A stretch of 12,112 nt of DNA, taken from the NCBI GenBank assembly GCA_944329255.1, contig CALVIA010000028.1:1-12112 (forward strand). Reading direction: 5' to 3'. The translations under genes and the position numbers were made by a program. How positions within the stretch are numbered: the stretch's first letter is position 1; every line of letters begins with the position of its first letter. This stretch comes from an uncultured Bacilli bacterium. GTDB taxonomy: Bacteria; Bacillota_I; Bacilli_A; RF39; UBA660. Below the pieces are notes generated by a model. The model was not told the origin of the DNA. It did not search any database and saw nothing but the letters and a program-made list of their open reading frames with translations. Below are positions 1 through 7,329 of this stretch, piece by piece.

Positions 1-359
1 GCATCTTTAGAAATATTTGATATAATGCAAAGCTCTTTTACTGTATCAATTATTATTTTTCCCCAAATAATACCTGCATTAACTTTTAAATCATTAAACA
101 TATCAGGAGTTATAGCATAAAAGAAATAACCAAAAAGCAATCTTTTTCGTGCAAATAATAACCTTTTATTGGTTAATGCAATCACAAATGTATTTGGAAC
201 TGCAATAGATTTTAAATTTTTTTGTCCAGTAAAAGCATATAATATTTTTTCATCTGGATTAATATGTTTATCCATTACATCACAGTGTTTTTTTATTCTA
301 AAAGCAATTGTACCTTTAAATTTATTTTTAAATTTCATAACATAATCATATGATTTCAT
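1..359 (-). CDS. PH-domain-like protein, C-terminus cut by window edge
   Basis: The frame is open from an ATG at 359 to the window edge, giving about 119 residues with no stop. AAGGAGG lies 5-6 bases upstream of the ATG and overlaps the end of the thioredoxin-like gene, so the two are probably co-transcribed and translationally coupled. The middle reads VIALTNKRLLFARKRLLFGY, followed by ITPDMFNDL and GIIWGKIIIDTVKEL. This pattern of a beta-strand with 'ltNkRll', a basic stretch, then 'I...I' strands matches bacterial pleckstrin-homology-like proteins (bPH / YvbH-like families). No signal peptide or membrane segment is visible in the part present. Molecular function is unknown; family members often act at membranes or as stress-associated oligomers. 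The family call is by eye and the rest of the protein is missing. Confidence 0.65.
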   Translation of the reverse strand, partial: MKSYDYVMKFKNKFKGTIAFRIKKHCDVMDKHINPDEKILYAFTGQKNLKSIAVPNTFVIALTNKRLLFARKRLLFGYFFYAITPDMFNDLKVNAGIIWGKIIIDTVKELCIISNISKD

Positions 360-369
360 TATATCCTCC

Positions 370-1464
370 TTATAATCCATTCTTTTTTAAAAAACTAGTT
401 AATTGATTTTGTGTTAAAGATTCCATTTTATAATCTTTCAATTTACCATTTTTTACAACCATTAATACGGGTGTAAACCATATATCATTAAATATTTTAT
501 TAGAATTATTTAATAAATCCCATTCTTCTGAAGTAACAATTGTATCCATATTTAAATAATTAACATTAATCTTTCTTTTTTTAGAAACTTCATCTAAAAT
601 TAAAGAAAAATTATCGCATTCTTTTTCATTTGGTCTACAAATATATATTAAATTTGTTCCATCTTTTTCTAATAAATTCATATAATCATTTAAATTTATT
701 TTATTAAATGAATAACTGTCTGATGGATTAAATGATAATTCAACAAATTTTTTTAAAACAGAATATTCTTTATTAGCATTTTCATATTTTAATTCTTTTC
801 CATTTGAAATAGATAACAAAATAGGAACATCTATACCATTCTTTATATAAGAATTACTTGATTTAAGCAATTCCAAAGAATCATCATCAATTTCATCAAT
901 GTTTAAAACATTAAATTTAAAATTATATTCCTTTTGCAGTAATATTAAATTTTCATTAGCTATTTCACACTTTGCACAATCATTTTTTATTAAATAAATA
1001 AATTCAACTTTGTTACTACTATATAAATCCATATACTTATCAAAAGAAACATAATTAAAATCACCTATTTTATTATTCTGTTTATTTATTAAAAAGGAAA
1101 TAAACAACAAACCAATTAAAAAAATAGTTAAAATCCCAAATATTCTAATAATTTTAAAATTAAACTTCTTAAATAGTTTATTTACTTTCAGAAAACTATC
1201 TTTTTTCTTTTTATTTGTTTTAATGTCTCTTTTTGTTTTGCTTTTAACATTATTATTAATATTTTTATTTTTTTCTTTAAAATTAATATCATTACTTTTT
1301 AAATTATTTTCTTTTTTTGTTTCATTTTTTTTCTTATTTATATTATTATTTTTAACTACAATATTTTTTTTAATATTTCTTTTTTTTCTAGAATTACTTT
1401 TTTTACTTGCATTACTCTTCTTTATATTTTTTTTCTTATTTTTTACAACCCTTTTTTTTGCCAT
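370..1464 (-). CDS. Membrane-anchored tandem thioredoxin-like protein with Lys/Asn-rich N-terminal tail
   Basis: 364 residues from the ATG at 1464, chosen over a GTG nine bases upstream because GGGGTGAG sits just before the ATG and contains that GTG. Residues 1-103 are almost only Lys and Asn, with some Ser, Ile and Val, and probably form a disordered, highly basic cytoplasmic tail. One membrane helix follows at about 104-126. The outer part has two thioredoxin-like repeats. The first (about 135-245) has a CAKC pair (C163, C166) and a likely cis-proline in DVPI (P214). The second (about 250-364) has two cysteines spaced CRPNEKEC (C276, C283) and a matching FTPV (P332). A thiol-disulfide role outside the membrane is inferred for the first repeat; the second lacks a standard CXXC and may be structural. 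A near-consensus promoter lies upstream and the PH-like gene follows in the same transcript. Confidence 0.75.
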   Translation of the reverse strand: MAKKRVVKNKKKNIKKSNASKKSNSRKKRNIKKNIVVKNNNINKKKNETKKENNLKSNDINFKEKNKNINNNVKSKTKRDIKTNKKKKDSFLKVNKLFKKFNFKIIRIFGILTIFLIGLLFISFLINKQNNKIGDFNYVSFDKYMDLYSSNKVEFIYLIKNDCAKCEIANENLILLQKEYNFKFNVLNIDEIDDDSLELLKSSNSYIKNGIDVPILLSISNGKELKYENANKEYSVLKKFVELSFNPSDSYSFNKINLNDYMNLLEKDGTNLIYICRPNEKECDNFSLILDEVSKKRKINVNYLNMDTIVTSEEWDLLNNSNKIFNDIWFTPVLMVVKNGKLKDYKMESLTQNQLTSFLKKNGL

Positions 1465-1489
1465 TATTCTCACCCCAATTAATAACTAT

Positions 1490-1518
1490 ATTATAATTTA
1501 TTTATTAATTTTAGTCAA
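1490..1518 (-). promoter_or_regulatory. Promoter of the thioredoxin-like/PH-like operon
   Basis: Read on the minus strand, TTGACT (1518-1513), a 17-base spacer, and TATAAT (1495-1490). The start site would fall near 1483, about 20 bases before the ATG, leaving room for the ribosome site. This is the strongest sigma-70-type match in the divergent intergenic region. Confidence 0.7.
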
Positions 1519-1529
1519 TTAAATATAAT
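1501..1529 (+). promoter_or_regulatory. Possible feoAB promoter
   Basis: TTTATT (1501-1506), 17 bases, then TATAAT (1524-1529) on the plus strand. The -35 match is poor (3 of 6) and the region is so A+T-rich that chance matches are common. It overlaps the divergent promoter, so the two transcripts could compete. I see no clear Fur or DtxR-type palindrome. Confidence 0.35.
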
Positions 1530-1578
1530 AAATGAGCATTTTTTATAAAAATACATATAATATTTCAGGTGTATATAA

Positions 1579-1830
1579 ATGAATGAATTTGAAACTCTTG
1601 ATAAAATTAATATAAATGAAGAATGTATAGTTATTGATATTTTATTTGATAACAAATTTTCTCAAAGAATGAATGATATCGGAATTATAGAAAATTCTAA
1701 AATAAAAGTACTATTTAAAAGCATTTTTAATGACCCAACCGCCTATTTAATAAAGGATTCAATAATTGCAATTAGAAATAATGATGCAAAAAAAATTCTT
1801 GTAAGGAGGTTAAATAATGAAAAAAAATAA
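1579..1830 (+). CDS. feoA: FeoA, SH3-like ferrous iron transport accessory protein
   Basis: 83 residues, about the usual FeoA length. FeoA is a small cytosolic SH3-fold protein thought to bind or regulate FeoB in Fe(II) uptake. Visible features are the opening region INEECIVIDILFDNKFSQRM, the turn NDIGIIENSKIKVLFKS, and the late strand AYLIKDSIIAIRNNDAKKI; the last resembles the 'g..ialr..ea..i.v' pattern of the family. AGGTG at 1567-1571 gives a seven-base spacing to the ATG. The last 14 bases overlap the start of feoB, so the two are translationally coupled. The family call rests on both the pattern and its position directly before feoB. Confidence 0.88.
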   Translation: MNEFETLDKININEECIVIDILFDNKFSQRMNDIGIIENSKIKVLFKSIFNDPTAYLIKDSIIAIRNNDAKKILVRRLNNEKK

Positions 1831-3871
1831 TTATATCTATAAAGATAATGAGAGCGATATTATAATTGCATTAGTTGGAAATCCAAATGTAGGTAAAAGT
1901 ACAATATTTAATGCATTAACTGGACTAAACCAACACACAGGTAATTGGACTGGAAAAACTGTTTCATCAGCATACGGAAAATACACATATAAAGAAGAAG
2001 ATTATATTTTAGTTGATTTACCTGGAACATATTCATTAAATCCTTCATCTAAAGAAGAAGAAGTAACAAGAGATTTTTTATATTACAATAATCCAAATCT
2101 AACAATTGTAGTAATTGATGCTACAAAAATAGAAAGAAATTTAAACTTAGTTTTGCAAACACTTGAAGTAACAAAAAATGTAATTTTATGTATTAATTTA
2201 ATAGATGAAGCCGAAAGAAAAAAAATAGATATTGATATTGAAACACTAAAAAATGAATTAAAAATTCCAATAATTACTACAAGCGCTAAAAATGATAATG
2301 GTCTAGACAAATTAAAAAATGAAATATATAAATATTCATATGATTTAAATTTAAATCCCAAAGTTATAAAATATAATGATGACATAGAAAATTCTATAAA
2401 AATAATTCAAAATGAACTAAATGTTTTTTTAAATAATAATTTATCAAGAATTATAAGTATAAAACTATTAAGTGATGACTCAATCATCGAGTCTTTATAT
2501 AATAATTTAAATATAAATTTATTAGAAGAAAGAAATATAATAAAAACAATAAAAAATGAACAAAAAAAATATGAAAATATAAAAAAAGAAATATCAAAAA
2601 AATTAATTTTAGAAAGTGAAAGAATTTTTATAAAAAGTGTAAAAATAACAAATCAAAATTATAATACGATTGATAAAAAAATAGATAAAATAGTAACATC
2701 AAAAAAATATGGAATATTAATTATGACTTTATTATTTTTATTCATTTTTTGGTTAACAATAAATGCTGCAAATTGTCCATCTGAAGTTCTATCAAATATT
2801 TTATTTAAATTAGAATATCCTTTTTATAAAATATTAGAATTAATAAAATTACCACAAATTATAATAAATCCCCTAGTATATGGTGTTTATAGAACACTTT
2901 CTTGGGTAGTATCAGTAATGCTACCACCAATGATAATATTTTTTCCATTATTTACATTACTTGAAGATATTGGTTATTTGCCAAGACTTACATTTAATTT
3001 AGACAAATTTTTTAATAGAGCATGCGTTTCAGGAAAACAAGTATTAACAATGTGTATGGGATTTGGTTGTAATGCATGTGCTATAACAAATAGTAGAATT
3101 ATTGATACAAAAAGAGAAAGATTAATAGCAATTATCACAAATTCATTTGTTCCATGCAATGGAAGATTTCCAACAATAATAACATTAATTGCAATATTTT
3201 TTACATCATCAAAAATTAAATCATCAATTATTTTAACTTGTATAATATTATTTTCAATATTTATTACTTTAATAACATCTAAAATTTTATCAAAAACTAT
3301 ATTAAAAGGAAAACCAAGTTCATATATCTTAGAACTTCCCTCATATAAAAAACCACAAATTACAAAAATAATTATAAAATCAATTTTAGAAAAAACATAT
3401 AACATATTAAAAAGAGCTATAATTATATCAGCACCAATTGGATTAATTATTTGGATTTTATCAAACAACTATATTAATGACATATCAATACTAAAATATA
3501 TATCTGAAACATTAAATCCATTTGCAAATGTATTTGGTATAGATGGTGTAATTTTAATGGGATTTATATTAGGATTCCCTGCAAATGAAATAGTTTTACC
3601 AATTATTATTATGACATATATGTCTGAGTCAACATTAACAACTCTAGATATTTCATCATTAAAAACTTTATTAATAAATAATGGATGGACAACACTTACT
3701 GCAATATGTACTTTAATATTATGTTTATTTCATTTTCCATGTGGTACTACTTGTTTAACAATCAAAAAAGAAACCAATAGTTTAAAATGGACAATAATTG
3801 CATTTGTTTTACCAATTATTATAGGATTAAGCATTTGTTTTATAATAAATTTTATTTATAATATTATTTAA
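1817..3871 (+). CDS. feoB: FeoB, GTPase-coupled ferrous iron transporter
   Basis: 684 residues, within the normal range. The N-terminal G domain has G1 GNPNVGKS (21-28), the switch I segment GNWTGKTV (42-49), G3 DLPG (67-70), G4 as NLID (127-130) and G5 TSAK (155-158). A Lys/Asn/Ile-rich helical domain (about 165-290) follows, resembling the GDI-like spacer, then a membrane region from about 298 to the C-terminus. The pore segments MCMGFGCNACAITNSRIID (412-430), NSFVPCNGRFP (442-452) and LFHFPCGTTC (637-646) carry the conserved cysteines and proline-containing gates. The ribosome site AGGAGG (1803-1808) lies inside feoA. The product imports Fe(II) across the cytoplasmic membrane. I found no FeoC downstream; a symmetric hairpin follows immediately after the stop. 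Confidence 0.96.
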   Translation: MKKNNYIYKDNESDIIIALVGNPNVGKSTIFNALTGLNQHTGNWTGKTVSSAYGKYTYKEEDYILVDLPGTYSLNPSSKEEEVTRDFLYYNNPNLTIVVIDATKIERNLNLVLQTLEVTKNVILCINLIDEAERKKIDIDIETLKNELKIPIITTSAKNDNGLDKLKNEIYKYSYDLNLNPKVIKYNDDIENSIKIIQNELNVFLNNNLSRIISIKLLSDDSIIESLYNNLNINLLEERNIIKTIKNEQKKYENIKKEISKKLILESERIFIKSVKITNQNYNTIDKKIDKIVTSKKYGILIMTLLFLFIFWLTINAANCPSEVLSNILFKLEYPFYKILELIKLPQIIINPLVYGVYRTLSWVVSVMLPPMIIFFPLFTLLEDIGYLPRLTFNLDKFFNRACVSGKQVLTMCMGFGCNACAITNSRIIDTKRERLIAIITNSFVPCNGRFPTIITLIAIFFTSSKIKSSIILTCIILFSIFITLITSKILSKTILKGKPSSYILELPSYKKPQITKIIIKSILEKTYNILKRAIIISAPIGLIIWILSNNYINDISILKYISETLNPFANVFGIDGVILMGFILGFPANEIVLPIIIMTYMSESTLTTLDISSLKTLLINNGWTTLTAICTLILCLFHFPCGTTCLTIKKETNSLKWTIIAFVLPIIIGLSICFIINFIYNII

Positions 3872-3902
3872 AAACACAGAAAATATATAATTTCTGTGTT
3901 TT
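3871..3902. terminator. Hairpin terminator after feoB, probably bidirectional
   Basis: AAAACACAGAAA (3871-3882) pairs perfectly over 12 bases with TTTCTGTGTTTT (3891-3902) around an 8-base loop. It starts on the last base of the feoB stop codon. Its A and T ends give a U-rich 3' arm on either strand, which suits its position between converging transcripts. Confidence 0.75.
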
Positions 3903-3957
3903 AAATTATAATATATTTGTATTTAAGTATTTTCAATTTTAAAAGTTAGTTTTCTAA

Positions 3958-4100
3958 TTAATATATCAACACAACAAAATAGCAAGAGTTTTTATTATCT
4001 TCATATAAACACCTTGGTCTTAATTTTTCAACAAAATCACTATAATTATAGTGTATTTTCTCCGCTAGCAAATTTATTATATTATATATTGAAAATAAGA
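3958..4100 (-). pseudogene. Short coding remnant, in frame after the NERD-HRDC stop
   Basis: The NERD-HRDC gene ends with TAA at 4101-4103. The same frame stays open for another 46 codons to a TAA at 3958-3960. The last part reads like real protein, including HYNYSDFVEKLRPRCLYEDN, with a varied residue mix unlike random translation of A+T-rich DNA. I do not recognise the family. It has no credible start codon or ribosome site of its own in that frame. It could be the tail of a deleted gene or chance. A 16-base perfect palindrome lies inside it. The rest of 3903-4100 shows nothing else I can support. Confidence 0.3.
4038..4053. repeat. Perfect 16-bp palindrome
   Basis: CACTATAATTATAGTG is its own reverse complement. 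It lies about 50 bases beyond the end of the NERD-HRDC gene. It could be an operator-like site or chance in A+T-rich DNA; no promoter is obvious next to it. Confidence 0.4.
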
Positions 4101-5093
4101 TTAGTATTTATTTATTTCCTCAACAATTAAATCTCCATGTGTTTTTATTTTTATTGGAGTTAATATATTAGCATTTTTAAGTTCTTCAATTGTCTTAGGT
4201 CTTACTTCAATTAATTTATCTAATTCATCGTTGGTAAAAACATAATATGCAGGAATAGTCATTTCATTACATCTAGTTTTTCTTAATTCAATTAATCTTT
4301 CTTTTAAATCATCTTTTATTGGAACATTAACATTATTACAAAACTTTTCTTTATAATAATTGTAATAGTCTATTTCTTCTTTACTAGATAAGTCTAAATA
4401 TGATTGTGCAATTCCTTCCATTCCTTTTTTAGATTTAAGATGATCATCATTATCTCTATGATTTAAATCATATTCTATTTTTCTAACTAATGAATCAGCC
4501 CTTAATATTTTATATTTAAATTCTTTTGGAGCCTTATTTGTATTCAATATTGTATCTTGATTTGCAGCTACTACTAAAACTCTTCTATAATATTCAAAAT
4601 TTTTTGAAGCAAAAAATTTTATAAAAGACGAAGTATTACTTTCCCATATCTTTCTTATAACTTCCCTTTGAGCTTCAACTTGTCTTAATGGTGAATACAT
4701 TCCTTTTTTCATTCTTTTTCCATTAAGAGTAAATTCTCTAATAAAATCTCCTTTATCTGTTACAGTAATATTTCCAATAAGATTTTTGCATTCAATATAA
4801 TAAGTAAATACCGGGGTAATTACAACATAATCTATTTGAGCAGTTAGATCTTCATATTTAACTTTAATATCTCTAAGTACATACATTCCAATATGTGCTT
4901 TTTTTAATTGATATAAAATTTCATTTTCTCCATCTAATCCTTTTTTAACAATTAACAACTCACTTTGTAGTTCTTCATTTTTTGGATATTCTTCATTTAA
5001 TCTCTTTAAAGCATTATATTTATCTTGTAAATCACTATTTTCTTTATAAAAAATTGTATCTTTAAATCTAAATGCATCAATTGCACAATCCAT
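4101..5093 (-). CDS. NERD-HRDC nuclease-related protein
   Basis: 330 residues from the ATG at 5093. In-frame GTG codons at 5102 and 5111 are alternatives; AGGTGA would best serve the GTG at 5102. A helical, charged N-terminus (about 15-52) leads to a NERD domain: GENEILYQL (55-63), AQIDYVVI (85-92) and YIECKNLIG (99-107). Asp88, Glu101 and Lys103 match the D...ExK pattern of restriction-endonuclease-like folds. The C-terminus (about 262-330) matches an HRDC domain: LRKTRCNEMTIPAYYVFTND, then RPKTIEELKNANILTP and YG-like HGDLIVEEI, as in RecQ and RNase D. A DNA- or RNA-processing role is inferred; NERD proteins are mostly uncharacterised. It stands alone, between an unrecognised remnant and a decayed transposase, and has an extended -10 (TGTTATAAT) near 5121-5129. 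Confidence 0.85.
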   Translation of the reverse strand: MDCAIDAFRFKDTIFYKENSDLQDKYNALKRLNEEYPKNEELQSELLIVKKGLDGENEILYQLKKAHIGMYVLRDIKVKYEDLTAQIDYVVITPVFTYYIECKNLIGNITVTDKGDFIREFTLNGKRMKKGMYSPLRQVEAQREVIRKIWESNTSSFIKFFASKNFEYYRRVLVVAANQDTILNTNKAPKEFKYKILRADSLVRKIEYDLNHRDNDDHLKSKKGMEGIAQSYLDLSSKEEIDYYNYYKEKFCNNVNVPIKDDLKERLIELRKTRCNEMTIPAYYVFTNDELDKLIEVRPKTIEELKNANILTPIKIKTHGDLIVEEINKY

Positions 5094-5139
5094 TATTCCC
5101 ACATATATCACCTGATTTTAATTATAACATAAAAAGGAT

Positions 5140-5332
5140 TAATTTTTTATCCCGATCTTTTACTTTTAACCAACATGAATTTTCATTTGAAATTCTGGGT
5201 TTTAAGAAATGCGGAAATAAGTCTCATTATAATATAATATGGAAATTACTTTACATAAAAATTGGAACTGATGCTTTTATTGAATTAATACCAATTATTT
5301 TAACTGATAGAGATACAAACTTTACTATATAA
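5140..5332 (+). pseudogene. Decayed IS30-like transposase fragment
   Basis: A plus-strand frame ending with TAA just before 5333 contains IKIGTDAFIELIPIILTDRD followed by TNFTI. This closely resembles the part of IS30-family DDE transposases around the second catalytic Asp ('...lG...F..lFPvILTDnGsEF'). The glycine and glutamate usually after that Asp are replaced (DRDTNF), and there is no intact N-terminal domain, third acidic residue or full-length frame. Upstream residues (such as FEILGFKKCGNKSHYN) do not match well. It is therefore a degraded remnant, not an active transposase. Left and right limits are approximate. Confidence 0.55.
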
Positions 5333-5433
5333 AAGGAATTTATTTTTCTAAAATAGCTGGTGTAAACTATTATTTTCTAATTCTTATGTATATAATCAAA
5401 AAAATTTTTTAACATATTAATAAACCATTAATA

Positions 5434-5533
5434 TTATTAGACTCTTACACACAGAAACAAGCTTTTACAAATATATTTGGAAAAAAAAACTTATTTCAGC
5501 TTTGCAGTATAAAAACAGAAATAAGTCTAATAA
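5434..5533. repeat. Nested inverted repeats in gene-poor DNA beside tRNA-Trp
   Basis: TTATTAGACT (5434-5443) is the reverse complement of AGTCTAATAA (5524-5533). Inside it, ACTTATTTC (5489-5497) pairs with GAAATAAGT (5518-5526). The two right arms overlap, so only one hairpin could form at a time. These could be ends of a decayed insertion sequence or an RNA structure. The remaining bases between 5333 and 5592 show no gene I can support. Confidence 0.4.
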
Positions 5534-5592
5534 ATTAAACAAATTTTTATAAACCAAAATTTAGTCTAAAAAAATGTAAATAAATTTCATAA

Positions 5593-5666
5593 TGGCAGGG
5601 GATGAGAGAATCGAACTCCCAACAGTGGTTTTGGAGACCATTATTATACCATTTAACTAATCCCCT
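5593..5666 (-). tRNA. tRNA-Trp (anticodon CCA)
   Basis: The minus strand folds as a cloverleaf. The acceptor AGGGGAT pairs with ATCCCCT, the anticodon loop is CTCCAAA with anticodon CCA, and the T arm is GGGAG TTCGATT CTCTC. The discriminator is G and the CCA end is encoded (bases 5593-5595). The 74-base length is typical. The anticodon CCA reads UGG only, and TGA serves as a stop in this window, so no UGA-to-Trp reassignment is suggested. A near-perfect promoter lies directly upstream. Confidence 0.95.
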
Positions 5667-5679
5667 AAGTACATTTTAT

Positions 5680-5708
5680 ATTGTACAATTTTTATCATAA
5701 TTTGTCAA
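5680..5708 (-). promoter_or_regulatory. Promoter of tRNA-Trp
   Basis: Minus strand TTGACA (5708-5703), exactly 17 bases, then TACAAT (5685-5680). Transcription would begin about seven bases before the mature tRNA 5' end. Confidence 0.82.
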
Positions 5709-5740
5709 ATCATTATATATAATTTTATAGGTGATTTTAT

Positions 5741-6163
5741 ATGCTAATTAAATATAACACAAAAGATGTTGAACTTCTTGCAAGATTAATGAGAGCAGAA
5801 GCAATTGGAGAAGGAAATTTAGGAATGCTTATGGTTGGTAATGTTGGTGTAAATAGAGTAATTGCAAATTGTTTGGATTTTAAAAATATAAGGTCAATTA
5901 CAGATATGATATATCAAAGTCCAGGTGGTTTTTCTGGAAAAGATAGTCCATTATTTTTCAGTTCTCCCACAACACTACAAAAACAATTTGCAGAAAGAAT
6001 TTTAAAAGGAGAAACATATCATCCAGCAACTAATTCTCTTTGGTTCTATGCTCCAAATAATGCTCCTTGTAAGTCAACTTGGTTTAATCAAAAATTAGCT
6101 GGAAATTATAAAAATCACTGTTTTTATGAACCAGCTATTGGTGTATGTAATGAATTACATTAA
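5741..6163 (+). CDS. SleB-type cell wall hydrolase
   Basis: 140 residues, matching the isolated catalytic domain of the Hydrolase_2 (SleB/CwlJ) family, which cleaves peptidoglycan and includes the spore cortex-lytic enzymes. The start DVELLARLMRAEAIGEG (9-25) is the typical opening with the likely catalytic Glu20. Later landmarks are NVGVNRV (34-40), SPGGFSG (60-66), LWFYAPNNAPC (100-110), then W114 and GNYKNHCFY (121-129). There is no N-terminal signal peptide or membrane segment and no peptidoglycan-binding domain, so it is CwlJ-like in layout rather than SleB-like; how it reaches its substrate is unclear. AGGTGA (5729-5734) gives a six-base spacing to the ATG. It converges on the amidase-LysM gene, with a shared terminator between them. 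Confidence 0.88.
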   Translation: MLIKYNTKDVELLARLMRAEAIGEGNLGMLMVGNVGVNRVIANCLDFKNIRSITDMIYQSPGGFSGKDSPLFFSSPTTLQKQFAERILKGETYHPATNSLWFYAPNNAPCKSTWFNQKLAGNYKNHCFYEPAIGVCNELH

Positions 6164-6190
6164 AAATATCGGCTTAAACCGATATTTTTA
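6161..6190. terminator. Bidirectional terminator shared by the hydrolase and amidase-LysM genes
   Basis: AAAAATATCGG (6162-6172) pairs with CCGATATTTTT (6179-6189) around the loop CTTAAA, and the outer bases 6161 and 6190 also pair. It has a short G+C core and T-runs on both strands. The hydrolase stop codon sits at its left edge and the amidase-LysM stop codon (6174-6176) in the loop, so it overlaps both genes. Confidence 0.88.
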
Positions 6191-7316
6191 ATTTTTGACC
6201 AATACTTAATATATTACTATTAAGATTATTAACTTTTTTTAACTCATCAACTGTTATATTATATTTTCTTGCTATTGAATATAAAGTATCACCTTTTTGA
6301 ACTATATAATCATATTCATTTTTACTTTCATCTTTCAAACCTGGTATTTTCAATATTTGACCAACATTTAATAAATTAGATGTTAAATTATTTAAATCTT
6401 TCATATCATTTACAGTTGTATTATATTTTCTTGCTATCGAATATAAACTATCTCCTTTTTGAACTACATATTCATTTTCTGCTAATATTTCATCTTCTAT
6501 TAAATTTGGTAATTTTAATATTTGACCAACAAATAATTCATAATCAGTTAATCCATTTAACTTAATTAACTCTTCCACATCAATATTATTATTACTAGCA
6601 ATCGAATACAAAGTATCTCCATATTGAACTACATATGAATTTATTGGAGCACCAACATCAGGATTAACCTCAATAACTTCATTAGAAGGTATTTTTAACA
6701 TTTGTCCTATATTTAACAAATTAGAATTTAAATTATTCAATCTTTTAATATTTTCAACAGTAGTATTATATTTTGATGCAATAGAATATAAACTATCACC
6801 TTTTTGAACTACATAAGTAATATTAGAACCAGTTGATTCAGTAAATCCTGGGATAACTAACTTTTGACCAATACTTATTAAATTATTTTGTAAATTATTT
6901 GCACTTTTAATAGCATCAACACTTACATTATACTTTTTAGCAATAGAATATAAACTATCCCCTCTTTGAACAACATATATACTACTTTCATCTTCACTAT
7001 ATGGAATACCAATATATGTAGAAACTGCTCTTACAACCGCCTCTGCTAAATTTTGCCAATTATTTTTTATAAAATTTGCATCCTTTACATTATCAACAAA
7101 TCCATACTCAATTAATACAGGCTCTGTCTTTCCAGTTTCTCTATGAATAAAATAATAATCTTTAGAAGGATTTGATGGAAGTCTTCTTTGATACCACTTT
7201 CTTATAGTTTGCCCTTCTTTTGCAATTTCTCCAAGAATTAATTTTGATAATGTATCACCATTTCTAAGAGCATAAATTACTTCAGCACCGGTACCACCTG
7301 GTGAGTTTAGTTTCCA
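6174..7316 (-). pseudogene. N-acetylmuramoyl-L-alanine amidase with five LysM repeats, 5' end removed by insertion
   Basis: The frame is open from an in-frame TAA at 7319-7317 down to 6174 (380 codons). It has no ATG, GTG or TTG until a TTG at 6740, inside the second LysM repeat. It begins with the end of an Amidase_3 domain: PGGTGAEVIYALRNGDT, YQRRLPSNPSKDYYFIHR, then PVLIEYGFVDN, which holds the late catalytic Glu. The zinc-binding histidines and earlier Glu that belong upstream are missing. Five LysM repeats follow, each opening with YVVQ-GDSLYSIA or a close variant and ending in GQ-LKIP. The intact protein would bind peptidoglycan through LysM and cleave the MurNAc-L-Ala bond. Homology ends where the integrated element starts. 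The remaining LysM part could be made only if a weak internal start is used. Confidence 0.88.
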
Positions 7317-7318
7317 TT
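7296..7318. other. Element-chromosome junction (attachment site half)
   Basis: On the minus strand, amidase-like coding is clear from GGT GGT ACC GGT (Gly-Gly-Thr-Gly, ending near 7298) onward. Upstream codons read N-S-P, then W-K-L, then a TAA stop at 7319-7317. Family members usually have His-Ile/Leu-Asn-Ala-Gly-Gly-Gly just before this point, so the crossover lies in about 7296-7316. Serine recombinases exchange strands at a two-base core; I cannot place that core without the other element end or an empty site. Confidence 0.6.
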
Positions 7319-7329
7319 AGTAATTAAAA

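Noticed and set aside
1223..1522. Plus-strand frame rich in Phe and Leu that looks like a membrane protein
   Set aside because: It is the complement of the Lys/Asn-rich tail of the thioredoxin-like gene; it has no ribosome site and its composition is explained by the AAA/AAT codons on the other strand.
1530..1578. Riboswitch or Fur box before feoA
   Set aside because: The leader is short and nearly pure A/T; I found no palindrome matching a Fur or DtxR site and no recognisable riboswitch core.
2083..3468. Minus-strand open frames inside feoB
   Set aside because: They are antisense to conserved GTPase and membrane motifs of feoB and lack ribosome sites or family patterns.
5593..5666. UGA-to-tryptophan code change (mollicute code)
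   Set aside because: The only tRNA-Trp seen has anticodon CCA, and TGA acts as a stop in the ribbon-helix-helix gene; Trp is encoded by TGG throughout.
6174..6740. Separate LysM protein starting at a TTG
   Set aside because: The TTG is inside a LysM repeat, the frame continues upstream through two more repeat segments and amidase sequence, and no good ribosome site precedes it; it is part of a truncated gene.
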